Shown here: piece by piece, positions 1 to 11,489 of the stretch
How the letters are laid out: the number at the start of each line of letters is the position of its first letter
Numbering within the stretch: the first letter of the stretch is position 1
DNA from: Funneliformis mosseae
Lineage: Eukaryota; Glomeromycota; Glomeromycetes; Glomerales; Glomeraceae
Assembly (NCBI GenBank): GCA_910592005.1
Contig: CAJVPP010000560.1
Span: 1-29,808, forward strand
Length of the DNA stretch: 29,808 bases
Reading direction: 5' to 3'
Program-made: the position numbers and the translations under genes
Notes under the pieces: model-generated
Seen by the model: the letters and a program-made list of their open reading frames with translations, nothing else
Told to the model about the DNA's origin: nothing
The model's database searches: none

Positions 1-149
1 TTTTATTTTTAAATTATCAAAATAAAATAAATATTACTAAAACTAAATAAAAGTTAAAAAAATAATAGATTCATAAAGAATAAGTAATTAAAGAAAAGAG
101 AATTTTAAAAGAATTGTAAAAATAAAATCGCAAAATACTGAGAATTGAA

Positions 150-1045
150 AAATTGTGAAATACTTGTGAAACTCTAAAGGAATTACAAATTGTTTGCGAA
201 ATTCCAAGAAAATAGCAAAGTAATTGCAAAACTCTTAAAAGAATCGCAAATTACTTGCGAAACTCCAAAGAAAATTGCAAAATAATTACTTGCAAAACTT
301 CAAAGGAAATCGCAAAGTAATTGCAAAACTCTTAAGAGAATCGCAAATTACTTGCAAAACTCTAAGAGAAATCGCAAAGTAATTGCAAAACTCTAAGAGA
401 ATCACAAATTACTTGCAAAACTCTAAAGGAAATTGCAAAGTAATTGCAAAACTCTAAGAGAATCACAAATTACTTGCAAAACTCTAAAGGAAATCGCAAA
501 GTAATTGCAAAACTCAAAGAGAATCACAAATTACTTGCAAAACTTCAAGGAGAATCGTAAAGTAATTGCAAAAATCTTAAGAGAATTGCAAATTGTTTGC
601 AAAACTTCAAGGAAATAGCAAAATAATTGCAAAACACTTAAGAGAATCGCAAATTACTTGTAAAACTCTAAGAGAATTATAAAGTAATTGCAAAACTCTT
701 AAGAGAATCACAAATTACTTGTGAAACTCTAAGAGAATCGCAAAGTAATTGCAAAACGCTAAAAGAATTGCAAATTACTTGCAAAACTCTAAGAAAAATT
801 GCAAAGTAATTGCGAAACTCTAAGAGAATCACAAATTACTTGTGAAACTCTAAGAAAAATCACAAAGTAATTACTTGCAAAACTCCAAGAGGAATCGCAA
901 AGTAATTGTGAAATTCTAAGAGAATCACAAATTACTTGCGAAACTCTAAGGAAATTGCAAAGTAATTGTAAAACTCTAAAAGAATTGCAAATTACTTGCG
1001 TAACTTTAAGGGAATCATGAAATAATTGCAAAACTCTTTAGAGAA
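150..1045. repeat. 30/60-bp tandem repeat array (minisatellite)
   Basis: About thirty half-units of 30-31 bp occur in a row, each close to TTGCAAAACTCTAAGAGAAT followed by CGCAAAGTAA or CACAAATTAC. The two endings alternate, giving a ~60-bp higher-order unit repeated roughly 15 times. Copies differ by substitutions and occasional 4-6 base insertions, for example AATAATTACTTGC near 280. On the minus strand the unit stays open for about 80 codons as a 20-residue repeat (L-R-V-S-Q-V-I-C-D-S type). I take this as a by-product of a 60-bp period free of stops in that frame, not as a gene. Confidence 0.95.
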
Positions 1046-1079
1046 TCACACATTAGGTTCTCTTCAAGATTTGAATATA

Positions 1080-1260
1080 TCAAACTAATCTTTCAGATTA
1101 ATCTGAAATTTTTAGTTCAGTTCAGATTTATACCAGTTACAATTCAGTTCGATTTCAGATTGGCATTTTTAAGATTTATAATCTGAACTGAACTGAATTG
1201 GAATTTTCAGTTCGTTTTCAAATTGGCCTATAATCTGGACTAAACTGAACCTTTCAGAGC
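1080..1260. repeat. Degenerate inverted repeats of a TTCAGTTCAGATT motif
   Basis: AGTTCAGTTCAGATTTA at 1114-1130 is mirrored by ATAATCTGAACTGAACTGAA at 1177-1196. Further partial copies of CAGTTCRATTTCAGATT fill the interval, and a smaller palindrome TTTCAGATTAATCTGAAA lies near 1091. The block separates the minisatellite from the LINE relic. It could be a decayed foldback element or the edge of an array; I see no coding content. Confidence 0.6.
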
Positions 1261-1262
1261 AT

Positions 1263-2600
1263 CAACTGGGATGGATTTGTATTGATTTCTTTAATAACCA
1301 TTACTCATTCAAGGCTTCATTGATGAATTGGCCTTCAATAACATATACTGAAATGTATGTCCTTTTCACTGCTCTGTTAGTATCACCACATTCTTCTTCT
1401 ATCAATATTTTTTCAGATAATCAGGCTACAATCAACAGATTTTTTAAATACGTTTTAAATAATGATCTCTCAGCTAGAAAATTTGAAAAGATACCCAATT
1501 ACTTTATTTAGCACCTTATTAAACATACAGTGAATACACTAAACCTTAATATATACTTTCACAAAGTCAAAACACATACTGGTAATTACTTTAATAATAT
1601 CGCTGACTAATTAGCCAAAGCTGAATGTAATGCTCATCTTCTTATTCCAGTATTGAATAACATTCCTTTATCTGACCTTGTCTTTACTTTCAATAATGTA
1701 TCAATTGAAATATCTATTTAGAGTTTCTTCAAACAACTTTTTTCTGCCAAAACTTTCTACAACTTCCTTGACCTGAACAGAAATGGTCACATCAGATGTC
1801 TCACTAGAAACTACTCCATCAACTGGCCTGCCATTTGGTCCTTATTCTCCTTAAACTCATCTTTACTTACCACCTCATTTGCCTCTTACAAACTCAAAAC
1901 CTTCATCTTAAAAAATTTTATTAATGAACTACCAACCCTATCAAGATTATCTATATTACAGCCTGATTTGTATGAATATTGGTATTGTGTAAGTTGTGGT
2001 CAGGATACAAAAACTTCTGCTTATCTCTGGACCTGCACTGCCTATACTATAAGACTATGAGATGTTATTCAAATCACTAAAGATAATTTAATCTATCGTC
2101 TCACAGAATTGAATGTCTCTAAACTTACTGAGTTTCTTACAGAATTACTAGATATTCTAAATAACATCCTTGTCACCCTCTCATTTAGATTAGATAGTTA
2201 CATCAATATCATTCATTCTCTCATTCCTTTTTCTTTAATAGATATAGTTTACAAAATCACCAGGAATAGGGTCAATGTTACTTGATCATCACTCAAACCT
2301 TAACAGTTTTTTACCAAAAACTATTCAAAAAAGTTTAGAAATATCGCTGCAATCTAATGAATGCAAAAAAATGTTTATTAGGTATCACAATCAAAGATAA
2401 GACTAGACGAGATACTAGTTCATTTTTGAGACATAAAGAGACATTTTTTCCCATATATAATTGGGAAAATTGGATATATCTGACGAATAAATTCAGCTAC
2501 ACCTTTACGAATTTTTAGATAGGCACTGACTCTTTCTTTTTCTTCTCTTGCTGATAGCAATCTTCATTAGATATAAACTTAGTGAATTTGTTAGAGAGGA
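1263..2600 (+). mobile_element. Non-LTR retrotransposon (LINE) relic: RNase H plus C-terminal region
   Basis: One reading frame runs about 1.34 kb with no visible frameshift but at least twelve stops (first bases at 1509, 1608, 1719, 2058, 2283, 2301, 2355, 2358, 2379, 2427, 2481, 2520). RNase H features appear in order: T-E-M-Y with the metal-binding Glu, then F-S-D-N-Q-A-T-I with an Asp, then K-T-H-T-G-N-Y-F-N-N-I-A-D-stop-L-A-K-A-E, where the stop TAA sits at the usual Gln of A-D-Q-L-A. Further on, W-Y-C-V-S-C-G and a later W-T-C give a CxxC...C cluster like the zinc-knuckle tail of fungal LINEs. The first catalytic Asp is probably in the G-W-I-C-I-D segment at the very start. Reverse transcriptase and endonuclease are absent, so this is a 5'-truncated dead copy. 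The element family is inferred from motifs, not from a search. Confidence 0.8.
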
Positions 2601-2741
2601 AGACAATGATCGCTCAATTCAAATAGGTTTATAATATAACTACAGGGATAACTAGTACTTAGTCTAGATTTATTTAATTTACTTTGTATTTCTTTTGTAT
2701 AAATTTAATAAAATTACTGGCAGTACCATATCGTTAAAAAA

Positions 2742-3202
2742 AATATTTAAATCATATTTCTAAGTTTTTAAGTAGTATATGGTAAAATTAAAGGTTAAGT
2801 TTTTTAATTGAAATAAATTAAATATTTTGACTAATTTTATGAACGTTTATATATTTCATCAGTTGGCAATACTAAAGTGGATTTTTGAAAAATTATTATT
2901 CTGGCTTGATTTTTTAACTATATTTATATTAATTTTTTTCCCATACTTTGAATTTGGTTAGATATTTTTTGACTATAAGTGACATTTTGGCATTATTACT
3001 TATATTAATAATTTGTTATCCTTAAATATAATATTACATAGAATTCTAAGTTTTCTTATTCATTGTATATTTGGCATTGTAATATGTAAAAAAAAGTGAA
3101 ACTTTTTGATAGTTTCAGAATATAATTATGTTATTAGTACGCTAATATTTATAAAAATTTTTATGAAAGAAATTGAAGTTAATAAAATTACTGAAAATAA
3201 TC
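2742..3202 (+). repeat. Dispersed repeat, left copy (AT-drifted)
   Basis: This ~465-bp segment aligns nearly end to end with 26783-27255 in the same orientation, sharing for example AGTGACATTTTGGCATTATT and GTGAAACTTTTTGATAGTTT. Differences are mostly transitions in which this copy has A or T. Neither copy has terminal inverted repeats or an obvious ORF, so it may be a solo LTR, a SINE-like unit or a fragment of a longer element. The shared part stops abruptly at CTGAAAATAATC in both copies. Confidence 0.9.
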
Positions 3203-3294
3203 ATCTGTTAAATTTTTGCTAAGAAAATGACTTATCAACTTTGTTATAGAAAGACGTAGTTTAGTATTATTTATGAATTTATATAACCTTTATA

Positions 3295-3470
3295 GATGAG
3301 GGACGAAACCCCTTAATAACAGTTGAAACTTAGACGAAACTATATTTAAATCATAATAAGGGATACGATGAAATCCATTTGATACGACGAAAGCTGAAAC
3401 TGTCGAAACTATATTAAAAACATAGAAAAGGGTATGACGAAATTATTTTGAGGAGGTTTCGGCAGGCATC
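3295..3470 (+). repeat. Short degenerate repeat of a GACGAAACY motif
   Basis: The motif GACGAAA, ACGAAAC or a close variant recurs about seven times (GGACGAAACCCC, AGACGAAACTATATTTAAA, ACGATGAAATCC, ACGACGAAAGC, GTCGAAACTATATTAAA, GACGAAATTATT, GTTTCGGCAGGC). It also stands out by holding CpG in a stretch otherwise almost free of it. No coding frame is visible and the origin is unknown. Confidence 0.55.
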
Positions 3471-3479
3471 TATAATAAC

Positions 3480-4860
3480 CTTAAATCGAAAAGAGTTTTC
3501 TTTGCGAGTTTTTTAGATAGAGTTCTGAACAAGTCTTGAAACTAGACTTATAACTCTACATTTTAATAAAGATACTATAAACCTTCTTCTTGTTTTCATA
3601 TAGGCTTTGAATGTGAAAACTAACTGCACAAGTGGATTATAATAAATCATTTGCAATTTCTTAAGAAAGACCTTTTATTTAGTTTGTAGGGTATACTGGA
3701 TTATCTCAATTCTTTATAAAATTTTCTTATACTGTTAGATTACTTTAAATTTTATTTAGCATTCTAAAGTTCTATAATTTTATTAAAATTTGAAAGAAAT
3801 CCTTAAATTTAATAAATTAGTATTCTAGTTAATATATTTTTGTAAAGAACATCCTAAATCTGTTAACATTATATTATCAAATAAAACTAATGGATCTTTT
3901 GAGTTATGTATTAATATAAAAGTCTAACAATCAGTATTAGAATATTAGAACTTACTTTTAGAGAAAACTTACTAATAGAAAAAAATGGAACATATTTATT
4001 TTTTAATCTGTAATTATGCAATTACTTTTTTATTTGTTAAAGATTATTATTTTGATATGGACTGCCTTGAATAGCAAAATTATGAAAAATAAAGAAATCT
4101 GTTAAAATTTGTATATTTTTAATATATATTCATTTTTATATTGCTTAGAAATTTACTAAGTAAATTGCTTTTGTTATTTATCATTTCGCTATTATACAAA
4201 ATCAAAATGCAAGATTCTAATAATTCAAATGATTTGATTAATAGGATTGAAGAATTTATCTTAAAAAAACTTTGTAAATTCATACTTTTTAGCAATATTA
4301 AAATAGTCAACTTTAGAAAAGTCATTTCGTGCAAATTCAAAAAGTTTAAAGCAATGTCTACATTTTTTTAATATTACTACTTGTTAAAGAGATTGTTCGT
4401 GAAATTTCCATTTATTTAATATTAAATCATTTATAAATCATAAGCTAAAATCTCTAATGATAATTATTTAACTTAATATAAACTGGAAGTTGATTTTTCA
4501 TAGTAATATTATTAAAAATTTGTAGAATACAACTTTAAACAAGGTAATAATCTTCATATTGAAATTTTATTATAGATAAATTTACTTCTATACATTTATT
4601 TATATACAGTATTTTTAAAAATATATTAAAAAACCAAGAAATTCATTGAAAGATATTGGTTAGTAATAGAATATGCTAATATCAGTGCACTTTAAAATAT
4701 TTGAAGTATAATTATAATAAGCTTACTTAAGAAGATAAATATAACTTAACATAAAAAATGAATTGTGCATCGTAATTTTGTAGTTTTACATAACATTATA
4801 TTTATTCTTAAATTATTGTTTAAATAATTAATTATAAGTTTCTTCTATAATAAAATTCTA
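3480..4860. other. AT-rich stretch without recognisable genes
   Basis: I see only A/T-rich sequence with short homopolymers. Overlapping 70-odd codon ORFs on both strands near 4119-4371 have the Ile/Leu/Lys/Phe/Asn composition expected from random A+T-rich DNA and no motif, so I do not call them genes. Confidence 0.6.
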
Positions 4861-4862
4861 AT

Positions 4863-5100
4863 AATGTATTAGTTCATCAAAGTATGGATAAACTAGAACA
4901 ATAAATAATAATAATGAAATACTTTATATTTAATAATAAAAGTGTGTATACAGCGCTGACGTACTTTTATGAGATATTAAGTGATCATCTTTCTTTTATA
5001 AATAAAATAACATACGTTTAGTTGTAGACATTAAAAAGGTCTTAGACAAAAATCATTTCACATACAATTGAGATACAAATTTGATTATAAATTACAATAT
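4863..5100 (+). pseudogene. TKL-type protein kinase relic, strongly decayed
   Basis: In one frame N-V-L-V-H-Q-S-M-D-K-L at 4863-4895 matches the catalytic-loop segment N-I-L-V-H-Q-G...K-L of the Glomeromycotina kinase family. After an in-frame TAA and a gap comes N-N-K-S-V-Y-T-A-L-T-Y-F-Y-E-I-L-S-D-H at 4932-4988, the counterpart of K-S-D-V-Y-S-x-G-V-L-x-W-E-I-S-S-D/G-x-P-P-F. From about 5035, in another frame, G-L-R-Q-K-S-F-H-I-Q-L-R-Y resembles the G-L-R-E-x-x-I-P-N-T-P segment of helix G. The DFG segment and the activation loop are missing. This copy is clearly more AT-shifted than the kinase relic at 17305-17542. The fragment identity is inferred from motif order alone. Confidence 0.6.
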
Positions 5101-5104
5101 AAAT

Positions 5105-5640
5105 ATTTTGAATATGGATTTATTAAAAAAGTATCGCCTGTATTAGAAATCAAAAATCTTTTTTTTATTATTTTTTACTCACTTCCATTTTGTCATATGA
5201 ATTTTATATTATGTTGTAATAATTTCTTTTGTGAGTTTCAATAAAATTATCTTTTTTATTTTTTTAGGTCTAAAGATTATATTAGCTAAATAAGATTATT
5301 AAATTAGTTTAGAAAATTAAAAAAAATATTATTATTATATTAGAAGATTGACTAGATGAATCATCATCATCATCATTACATATTTTATAAATCGACCTTT
5401 TTGGCTCATTTTTATTTTATAATTGAAAAATTAAGAGGAAAATAAAAGTTTGAAATGGAATTATTTTTGAGAATGATTTTAGTTAAATTTTATATTATTT
5501 TAAAAAAATGTAGTAGTTTCACAAATAATTATAATTATTATACTAAACTATTGTTTTTCTTTTTTAGTAAGTGTAAACAATTAAACAAATTTTCTTTTTA
5601 AAATAATTATAATATTTATAACTATTTTTGTTAAGTTGTT
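5105..5640. other. AT-rich stretch; one short ATC microsatellite
   Basis: Nothing gene-like is visible. A small CAT/ATC trinucleotide run (ATCATCATCATCATCAT) lies near 5360-5377, and poly-T and poly-A tracts are frequent. Confidence 0.5.
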
Positions 5641-6120
5641 TTGATTTAATGCATCAATAAATTATTTTTGAATCTTGTATTGATTTAATGCATGATGAAA
5701 GTATTATTTCTGATTTATTTAAGTGCATTTTGATTTAATACATTAATAAATTATTTCTGATTTTATATTGATTTAATATATGATGAAAGTATTATTTTTG
5801 ATTTAGTTTAAGTGTATTTTGATTTAATATATTAATAATTATTTTCGATTTACTTCAAGTTTTTTTAATATATAATTAAATATTATATTATATTGATAAT
5901 TGTTTCTGATTTACTTTAAGTCTTAATGCATAATAAAAGAATTGTCTTTAAGTTTGTTTTAATTTAATGTATTAATAAATTTTTTCTGATTTATTTTAAG
6001 TCTCATTTAATGTATAATTAAAGTATTAATTGCATTAATGAATTATTTCTGATTTACTTTAAGTATTATATTGATTTGATGTATTATTTGATATAACTAT
6101 TTGAGTTTATTTCTGATATA
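5640..6120. repeat. Degenerate tandem repeat (TTGATTTAATGCAT... unit)
   Basis: A motif close to TTTTGATTTAATGCATTAAT followed by AAATTATTTCTGATTTACTT is repeated roughly seven or eight times, with spacing varying from about 50 to 70 bp. Alternating variants read ...TGCATGATGAAAGTATT and ...CATTAATAAATTATT. Copies at the right end are more decayed. No ORF or terminal repeats are seen. Confidence 0.8.
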
Positions 6121-6572
6121 TATATGAAAATTTATATAAATAAGCTTGATTTTTCCACTTCTTAAAAAAATAATTTCAACTCAAACTTTATCTTTTTAAA
6201 TCAAATATTATCTTTACAATTAATTTTCTTCTTTAATTTCTTATTTTTACAATTTTTCTTTTCACAAAATGCCACTAAAATGCTAAACAAAAAAATCGTC
6301 ATAAGAACAAAAAGAATGTAAGTTAAATTTTATTAATCAACCAGCTAATTTTTCAAACGATAACCAATTTTTTTGCTTTTTTATAATAGAAAAAAGACAA
6401 AAATGCATCTATATAATATTATCTGATAATAAACTGATTGTTTTAAATTATAAGTTAGTCATAATATAATACTATTTTTATATTAATACTAAATAACTTT
6501 CAAATTATATACGTAGATTTAGGAAAAATGCAAAAATGATATGGAAAAATTTAGCTTCTATCAAAATTTTGA

Positions 6573-8084
6573 TAATAACTAATAGCAAGTACTTCAGCTG
6601 CAGCTGAATCTGAGATTCTCGATGATTTAAATGATTTAAAATCAGGTATATTATTTTTGATTTATTTTCATTCATTATTTTATAATAATAATATATTTTC
6701 TTTATTTCTACATAGAGAATCAAATATTAAAAAAAACTTGCTGAATTTACCAAGAGAATCGAGAAAATAAAGCAACAAAATTCTGATATCTAAGGAAAAA
6801 CTGATATCTTGCTGAAATAAATAAGAATTCGGCAAGGAAAATAGAGATTTACAAAAGAAATAAAATTTGTATATTAATATCCTATATTTATAATAACTAA
6901 TTTTTCTTTTTAATATTTAAAACTTAACTGATTTAAGAGATTATGACTGCTCAGATCATTGAAGCAGTCTGATGTCAGTCCCCTGCAAAATAAAGAAAAA
7001 TCAGAAAATCATCATTAAAATTAAAGGGAAAAAAACCAGTGTATTATATCAATAATGAATTGGAATTGACGCAAAATAATTTTGAAGATAATGATAATTT
7101 GATAATAAAAGAGGCTAATGTAAAAGAAGTCAGAGTATATTTGAATTTATATCTAAATAATTTAAATTTTTAGCTGATTTTTTTTCTGTTTTTCATATTT
7201 AGGCTAAAATGAAGGTAGTTTTGAAAACCATCAGCTTAAAGGACGATTTAAACTATGATGAAACTTTTAATAGAAAATACTACATTATGTCATAATCTAA
7301 TTTCAAAATTACGAAAATTCTTAGCTCTGAATTTTCAGCTTTCTGTTGATCAACTTATGAACTGGCTAAAAATCCTTCATAAGTCACGTCAGTTAACTCA
7401 AAGAATTAAGAAAAGTGAAAAAGGTTCTTTAAAGCTGTGACAAATTCATAATAATAATCAAGTACATAAAGTAAGCAAATAGAATATATTTTGAATTTGG
7501 GTCTATTTGAATTAAAATTTAATATTATTTATTATTTATTAGAAAATAGCTCAGCGAGTAGAGTCGCAAAGTATTTGTTTAAAGAAAATGATCAATAAAT
7601 TGTGAAAAATGAAAGGTGATGTTTACTCTGAATTCTCAGCGATCGCTTATACTATTTGTCAAAAATTAGCAAAATAGATAAAGAAAATTGTCAAAGATCT
7701 GTTATCATTGTATATGATTATTCTTAGTGATTGATCGAGATTTATTATTTTCTTTATCTAATTTAGCATATTTTAAATTATTTAGTATATTTTACTAATA
7801 TTCTTTTTTATTTTCTTCTTTTAGCTGAAAAATTTATTGAGAAAAGTATTTGATCCTTATACTACTATAATATCATCATTTCAAATTCAATAAAAGAGAA
7901 AACATAATAATGATATGTAGCATTATGACTGGTTACATCTCTACAATACTTTAAGTGATCATATAAAACACAGTTTAATATGGTCTATGATACTGAGATT
8001 GAAGCAGAAGTTACAACTGCAGAAGAATATGTAACTAAAACTGGAGAATATACTGAAGTTGAAGGAGGTTTTATTCATTATTAA
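6573..8084 (+). pseudogene. Decayed multi-exon gene for a coiled-coil protein of unknown family
   Basis: Several protein-like segments lie in order on this strand. 6585-6645 reads A-S-T-S-A-A-A-E-S-E-I-L-D-D-L-N-D-L-K-S and ends at a plausible GTATAT donor. 6737-6860 reads K-L-A-E-F-T-K-R-I-E-K-I-K-Q-Q-N-S-D-I and continues in the same frame through TAA (6791), TAA (6818) and TAG (6842), a heptad-rich coiled coil. 7288-7437 reads L-I-S-K-L-R-K-F-L-A-L-N-F-Q-L-S-V-D-Q-L and continues open to a stop. 7545-7720 holds S-A-S-R-V-A-K-Y-L-F and, in a shifted frame, D-V-Y-S-E-F-S-A-I-A-Y. 7990-8084 ends E-I-E-A-E-V-T-T-A-E-E-Y-V-T-K-T-G-E-Y-T before E-V-E-G-G-F-I-H-Y and TAA. Frameshifts and stops make it non-functional. 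The domain pattern resembles the large low-annotation coiled-coil families of these fungi, but I cannot name a product. Confidence 0.5.
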
Positions 8085-8904
8085 AAAAGTGAAGACAATT
8101 CCGTAATGGATGATAGTAAATAATAAATTTTTGGGTGATTTGAATAGAAGTATGTCAATTTTATTATTTATTTTTTACGTTGTTATGATAGTTTTGTAAC
8201 TTTAAATAAAATCTTAAAAGGGTAAATAAAACTAAGACAATTACTCAAGGAATTACAGATAAGGATTCATAATAATGTCGAAGAATTATTCTCAATATAA
8301 TATACTTGAGATAAACATAAAATAAACACAAGATAACTCAAAGATATTTTAGAGATTATGCTTTAGAAACTCCAAGATAATACAATGAATCAATACAATA
8401 TTATGTAATAAGTTTACTAATAAAAAGAATTATACGAATGCAAAGAGTCACAGATAATTTATAATAGTTTTAAAGGATTTGCGAAGGATAAGTTTTTATA
8501 CTTAGTTAATTATACTCCTTTATTAATATAATATATATATTCAGTACCTAAAAGATTAACATCTCGTGGTGCTGAGGCTTAAAAAAATACAGAGATATTT
8601 ATATATGTTGAATAAATAATAAAATAAAATAAACTAAATATATTAAAGGAAATAAAGTTGCTATTTCACTAGGCAATAAAGTTGCTGTATCAATAAAATT
8701 ACCAGATATGCAGGCAACTAAATGGATATCTATAATCTACGTGATTATCAAAGGTAATAAAATTGAAATCTAAAGATTTACATAATTGATTAATGGCAAT
8801 AAAATAGATAAAATGATCTTCATAAAAGATCTACATAGCAAATAAAATTGATTTGCTATTCTACTAATTAAATCTATCTAAAATTTTACTCATCACAACA
8901 TTTT

Positions 8905-9535
8905 TTTCAGTCGATTTGGAGAATGGATCAATTTTTATTATTATCTTTATGTTTTTCTTGAGCAGCTTAGGTGGGAACGGACCAATTTTATTATTATTTT
9001 ATTATTTTCTTTACATTTTTTTGGGCGATTTGGGGTGGAAATAGGTTAATTTTAATAATTATCTTTACATTTTTTTAGGTGATTTGTGGTTGAAGCAGGT
9101 CAATTTTATTAATTATTTTTTATGTTTTTTTCAAACAATTTGGGGAACAGGTCAATTTTATTATTTTTTTATTATTTTTTTTACGTTTTTTTGGGCAATT
9201 TATGGTGGAAATAGGTTTATTTTATTATTTTTACATTATTTTTTTTTGGAGATTTAGGTAGAAATATGTCAATTTTATTATTTCTTACATTTTATTTAGG
9301 TTATTTGGGATGGCAATAGGTCAATTTATTATTTTTTATGTTTTTTTAAACGATTTTGGGTTTATTTTTCTATTTTTTACATTTTATATTTATTATTTTT
9401 ACATTTTTAGGCGATTTCGAAAGGAATAGATCATATTTTATCATATATTATTTATTTATCTATATTTAGGGGAATTTTGGGAGAAAATGAATCATATTTT
9501 ATTATTTTATTATTCTATTTTTAATAGGAAATTAA
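8905..9535. repeat. ~45-60-bp minisatellite (GGCGATTTGGGGTGGAAATA unit)
   Basis: A core close to GGGCGATTTGGGGTGGAAAT followed by AGGTCAATTTTATTATT and a T-rich linker (TTTACGTTTTTTT) is repeated about eleven times, with linker length varying. A stray copy lies at about 8130-8165 (GGGTGATTTGAATAGAAGTA), just past the coiled-coil relic. The G-rich core on an A+T background is the conserved part. I see no ORF across units. Confidence 0.85.
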
Positions 9536-9649
9536 TCAGTAGGTTTTAGTGATATTTTTTGTTATATTTTTATATTTTTGCAAATTTATATTAGGTTTTT
9601 ATTATTAATAAAATTTTAATATTTAATAAATTTAATAAATAAAATATAC

Positions 9650-10095
9650 TAATTATTGATGCTGAATTGCTTATCTGAATAGTATTGATCAATATATAAA
9701 TTGTTACCAAATTGATACTGAATTGAGTCAATTTTAAGCTGATTTATAGTTGAATTGCTTATTTGATTAGAGTCAATTTGTGTCAATCAGTGTCAGAATT
9801 GTTGCTAAATTGAGGTCAATTTTAGGCTAATTTATGATTATTTAAATTCTGAATTGATGCTGAATGATTATGTTTGATTAGAATCAATTAGCATCTATTA
9901 GTATCTGAATTGTTTCCAAATTGAGACCAATTTTAGGCTGATTTATGGTTGAATTTAAGTTCTAAATGGTCATGTCTAATTGGAGTTAATTAGTATCAAT
10001 CAGCATCAGTTTATGCTGATCAGAAAATATGATAAATCGGCTATAAATAGTATCAAAATCGGTCTAAAATCAGCTATCTGATTTTTAGCTGATTT
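9650..10095. repeat. ~115-bp degenerate tandem repeat
   Basis: Roughly four units carry the same sub-motifs in order: CTGAATTG, a Y-rich TTGATTAGARTCAATTWG, RTATCARTCAGYATCWG, AATTGTTRCCAAATTGA and GGTCAATTTTAGGCTGATTT. The last part decays into short repeats of AATCGGCT/AATCAGCT (10036-10090). The TCAATTTTA core is shared with the neighbouring minisatellite, which suggests related origin or shared slippage history. Confidence 0.75.
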
Positions 10096-10099
10096 GGAC

Positions 10100-11485
10100 T
10101 ATTTTGACTAGTAAACATTAAAAATATAAAAAATAACTTTCAGGTTGATATATTTTATTATGTTAATAAATATTGTAAAATTTTATGTAATATAATGATT
10201 GTAAAGATTTTATATAAGTGCATTCTAAAAATAAAATATTCAAAATTCATACTTTAAAAATCTAATTATAAATAAATTTATTTAACTAGATTAGATTTAA
10301 TGTACAGCAAATTTATTACTGCTAAGTATGTTAATTGAATTAATTTGAAAATTAATTTAATCATGATTATTATTTTTTAAGATTTGATTAATCAAATATA
10401 GGAGCTAAGTTATTAAAATCACCTTATAGGATAAAAAATTGATTTTGAGTAAATGATGATTTAAAAAGTGTTATGTTATAGTAAACTTTTTAATCAATAA
10501 TAAATTGTTCTATTTTTAAATTTGAGATAAATTAATTAATATTATACTAAAATTTTTTATTTAAAATTTTTATTATTAACTTATTATTTTTAAAATTTTT
10601 TGCTATTATAAAATAAAAAATTTGTAATACTTGAGATTTTGCTAATAAAATCACCTTACAGGATATTATTACACTAATTTTTGTGATACTTGAAAATCAA
10701 TTTTATAACACTTGAGATTTTACACTAATTTATTAAAAAATCCAATTTTTTTTTTATATTTATTATTTATTTTAAAAAAAAATATTTACTAAGATATTAA
10801 ATATTTCAGACTTCTTATTCAATTATACATTCAAACTATTAATAATAGTAAAATTAAAAAATTTCAAATTTTATAAGGATCTGAAACTTTTTTACTTTTT
10901 TAAATAGTATAAATTATTTTTCTAATTCTAATTTTAGATTTTTTGACTGATATTACACAAATAAATAAGAGATTTAGATGACCTAATTGCTCACTTTATT
11001 AATAAGATAATCAACTATAAAAATTTAACTAAATAAAGTTCATCTATCATATAATAATATGAATTAAAAATCTCAATTTTGGCTAGTAGTGTTCTGTAAA
11101 GTAATTTTAATAGCTTAGCCCCCATATAATAGCTTGATCTATTGAGTTAGATACTTAAGAATACCTTAAATAAATTAATTCTGAAAAATAAAAATATTGT
11201 AAATTAAAAAGGATTATAATATGCAAATTAAAATTAAAAAAAATCTTAACCCACGATTATAAAAAAAATTTTTAAATGTGGGTATTTAAAAATTAAATAT
11301 AAAAAAAAGTTTAAAATTAAAATAATTAATTAATAAATAAAAATTAAACAAAAAAAAATTTGCGAATACTATAAAATAAAAATATAAATTATAAATTAAG
11401 AAAATAGTCAAAATATTTAATTATTTTAATAAAAAAATTAAATAAAATTTATTAATTCAATTACCTAATCCCGCTTATACTCTCT
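10100..11485. other. AT-rich stretch with one short direct repeat
   Basis: No gene is visible. The string TAAAATCACCTTAYAGGATA occurs twice (about 10414-10433 and 10647-10666), each followed by more A+T-rich sequence, suggesting a decayed repeat of about 235 bp period. TAGCTTAGCCCCCATATAAT near 11112 is a local C-rich island of unknown origin. An imperfect hairpin (ACCCACGATT ... AAATGTGGGT) lies at 11250-11285. Confidence 0.5.
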
Positions 11486-11489
11486 TACA

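Noticed and set aside
789..1031. 80-codon minus-strand ORF inside the minisatellite
   Set aside because: It is a consequence of the 60-bp period lacking stops in that frame; no start context, motif or unique sequence.
4119..4371. Overlapping 73- and 76-codon ORFs on opposite strands
   Set aside because: Composition is Ile/Leu/Lys/Asn/Phe only, as expected in random A+T-rich DNA, and each shadows the other.
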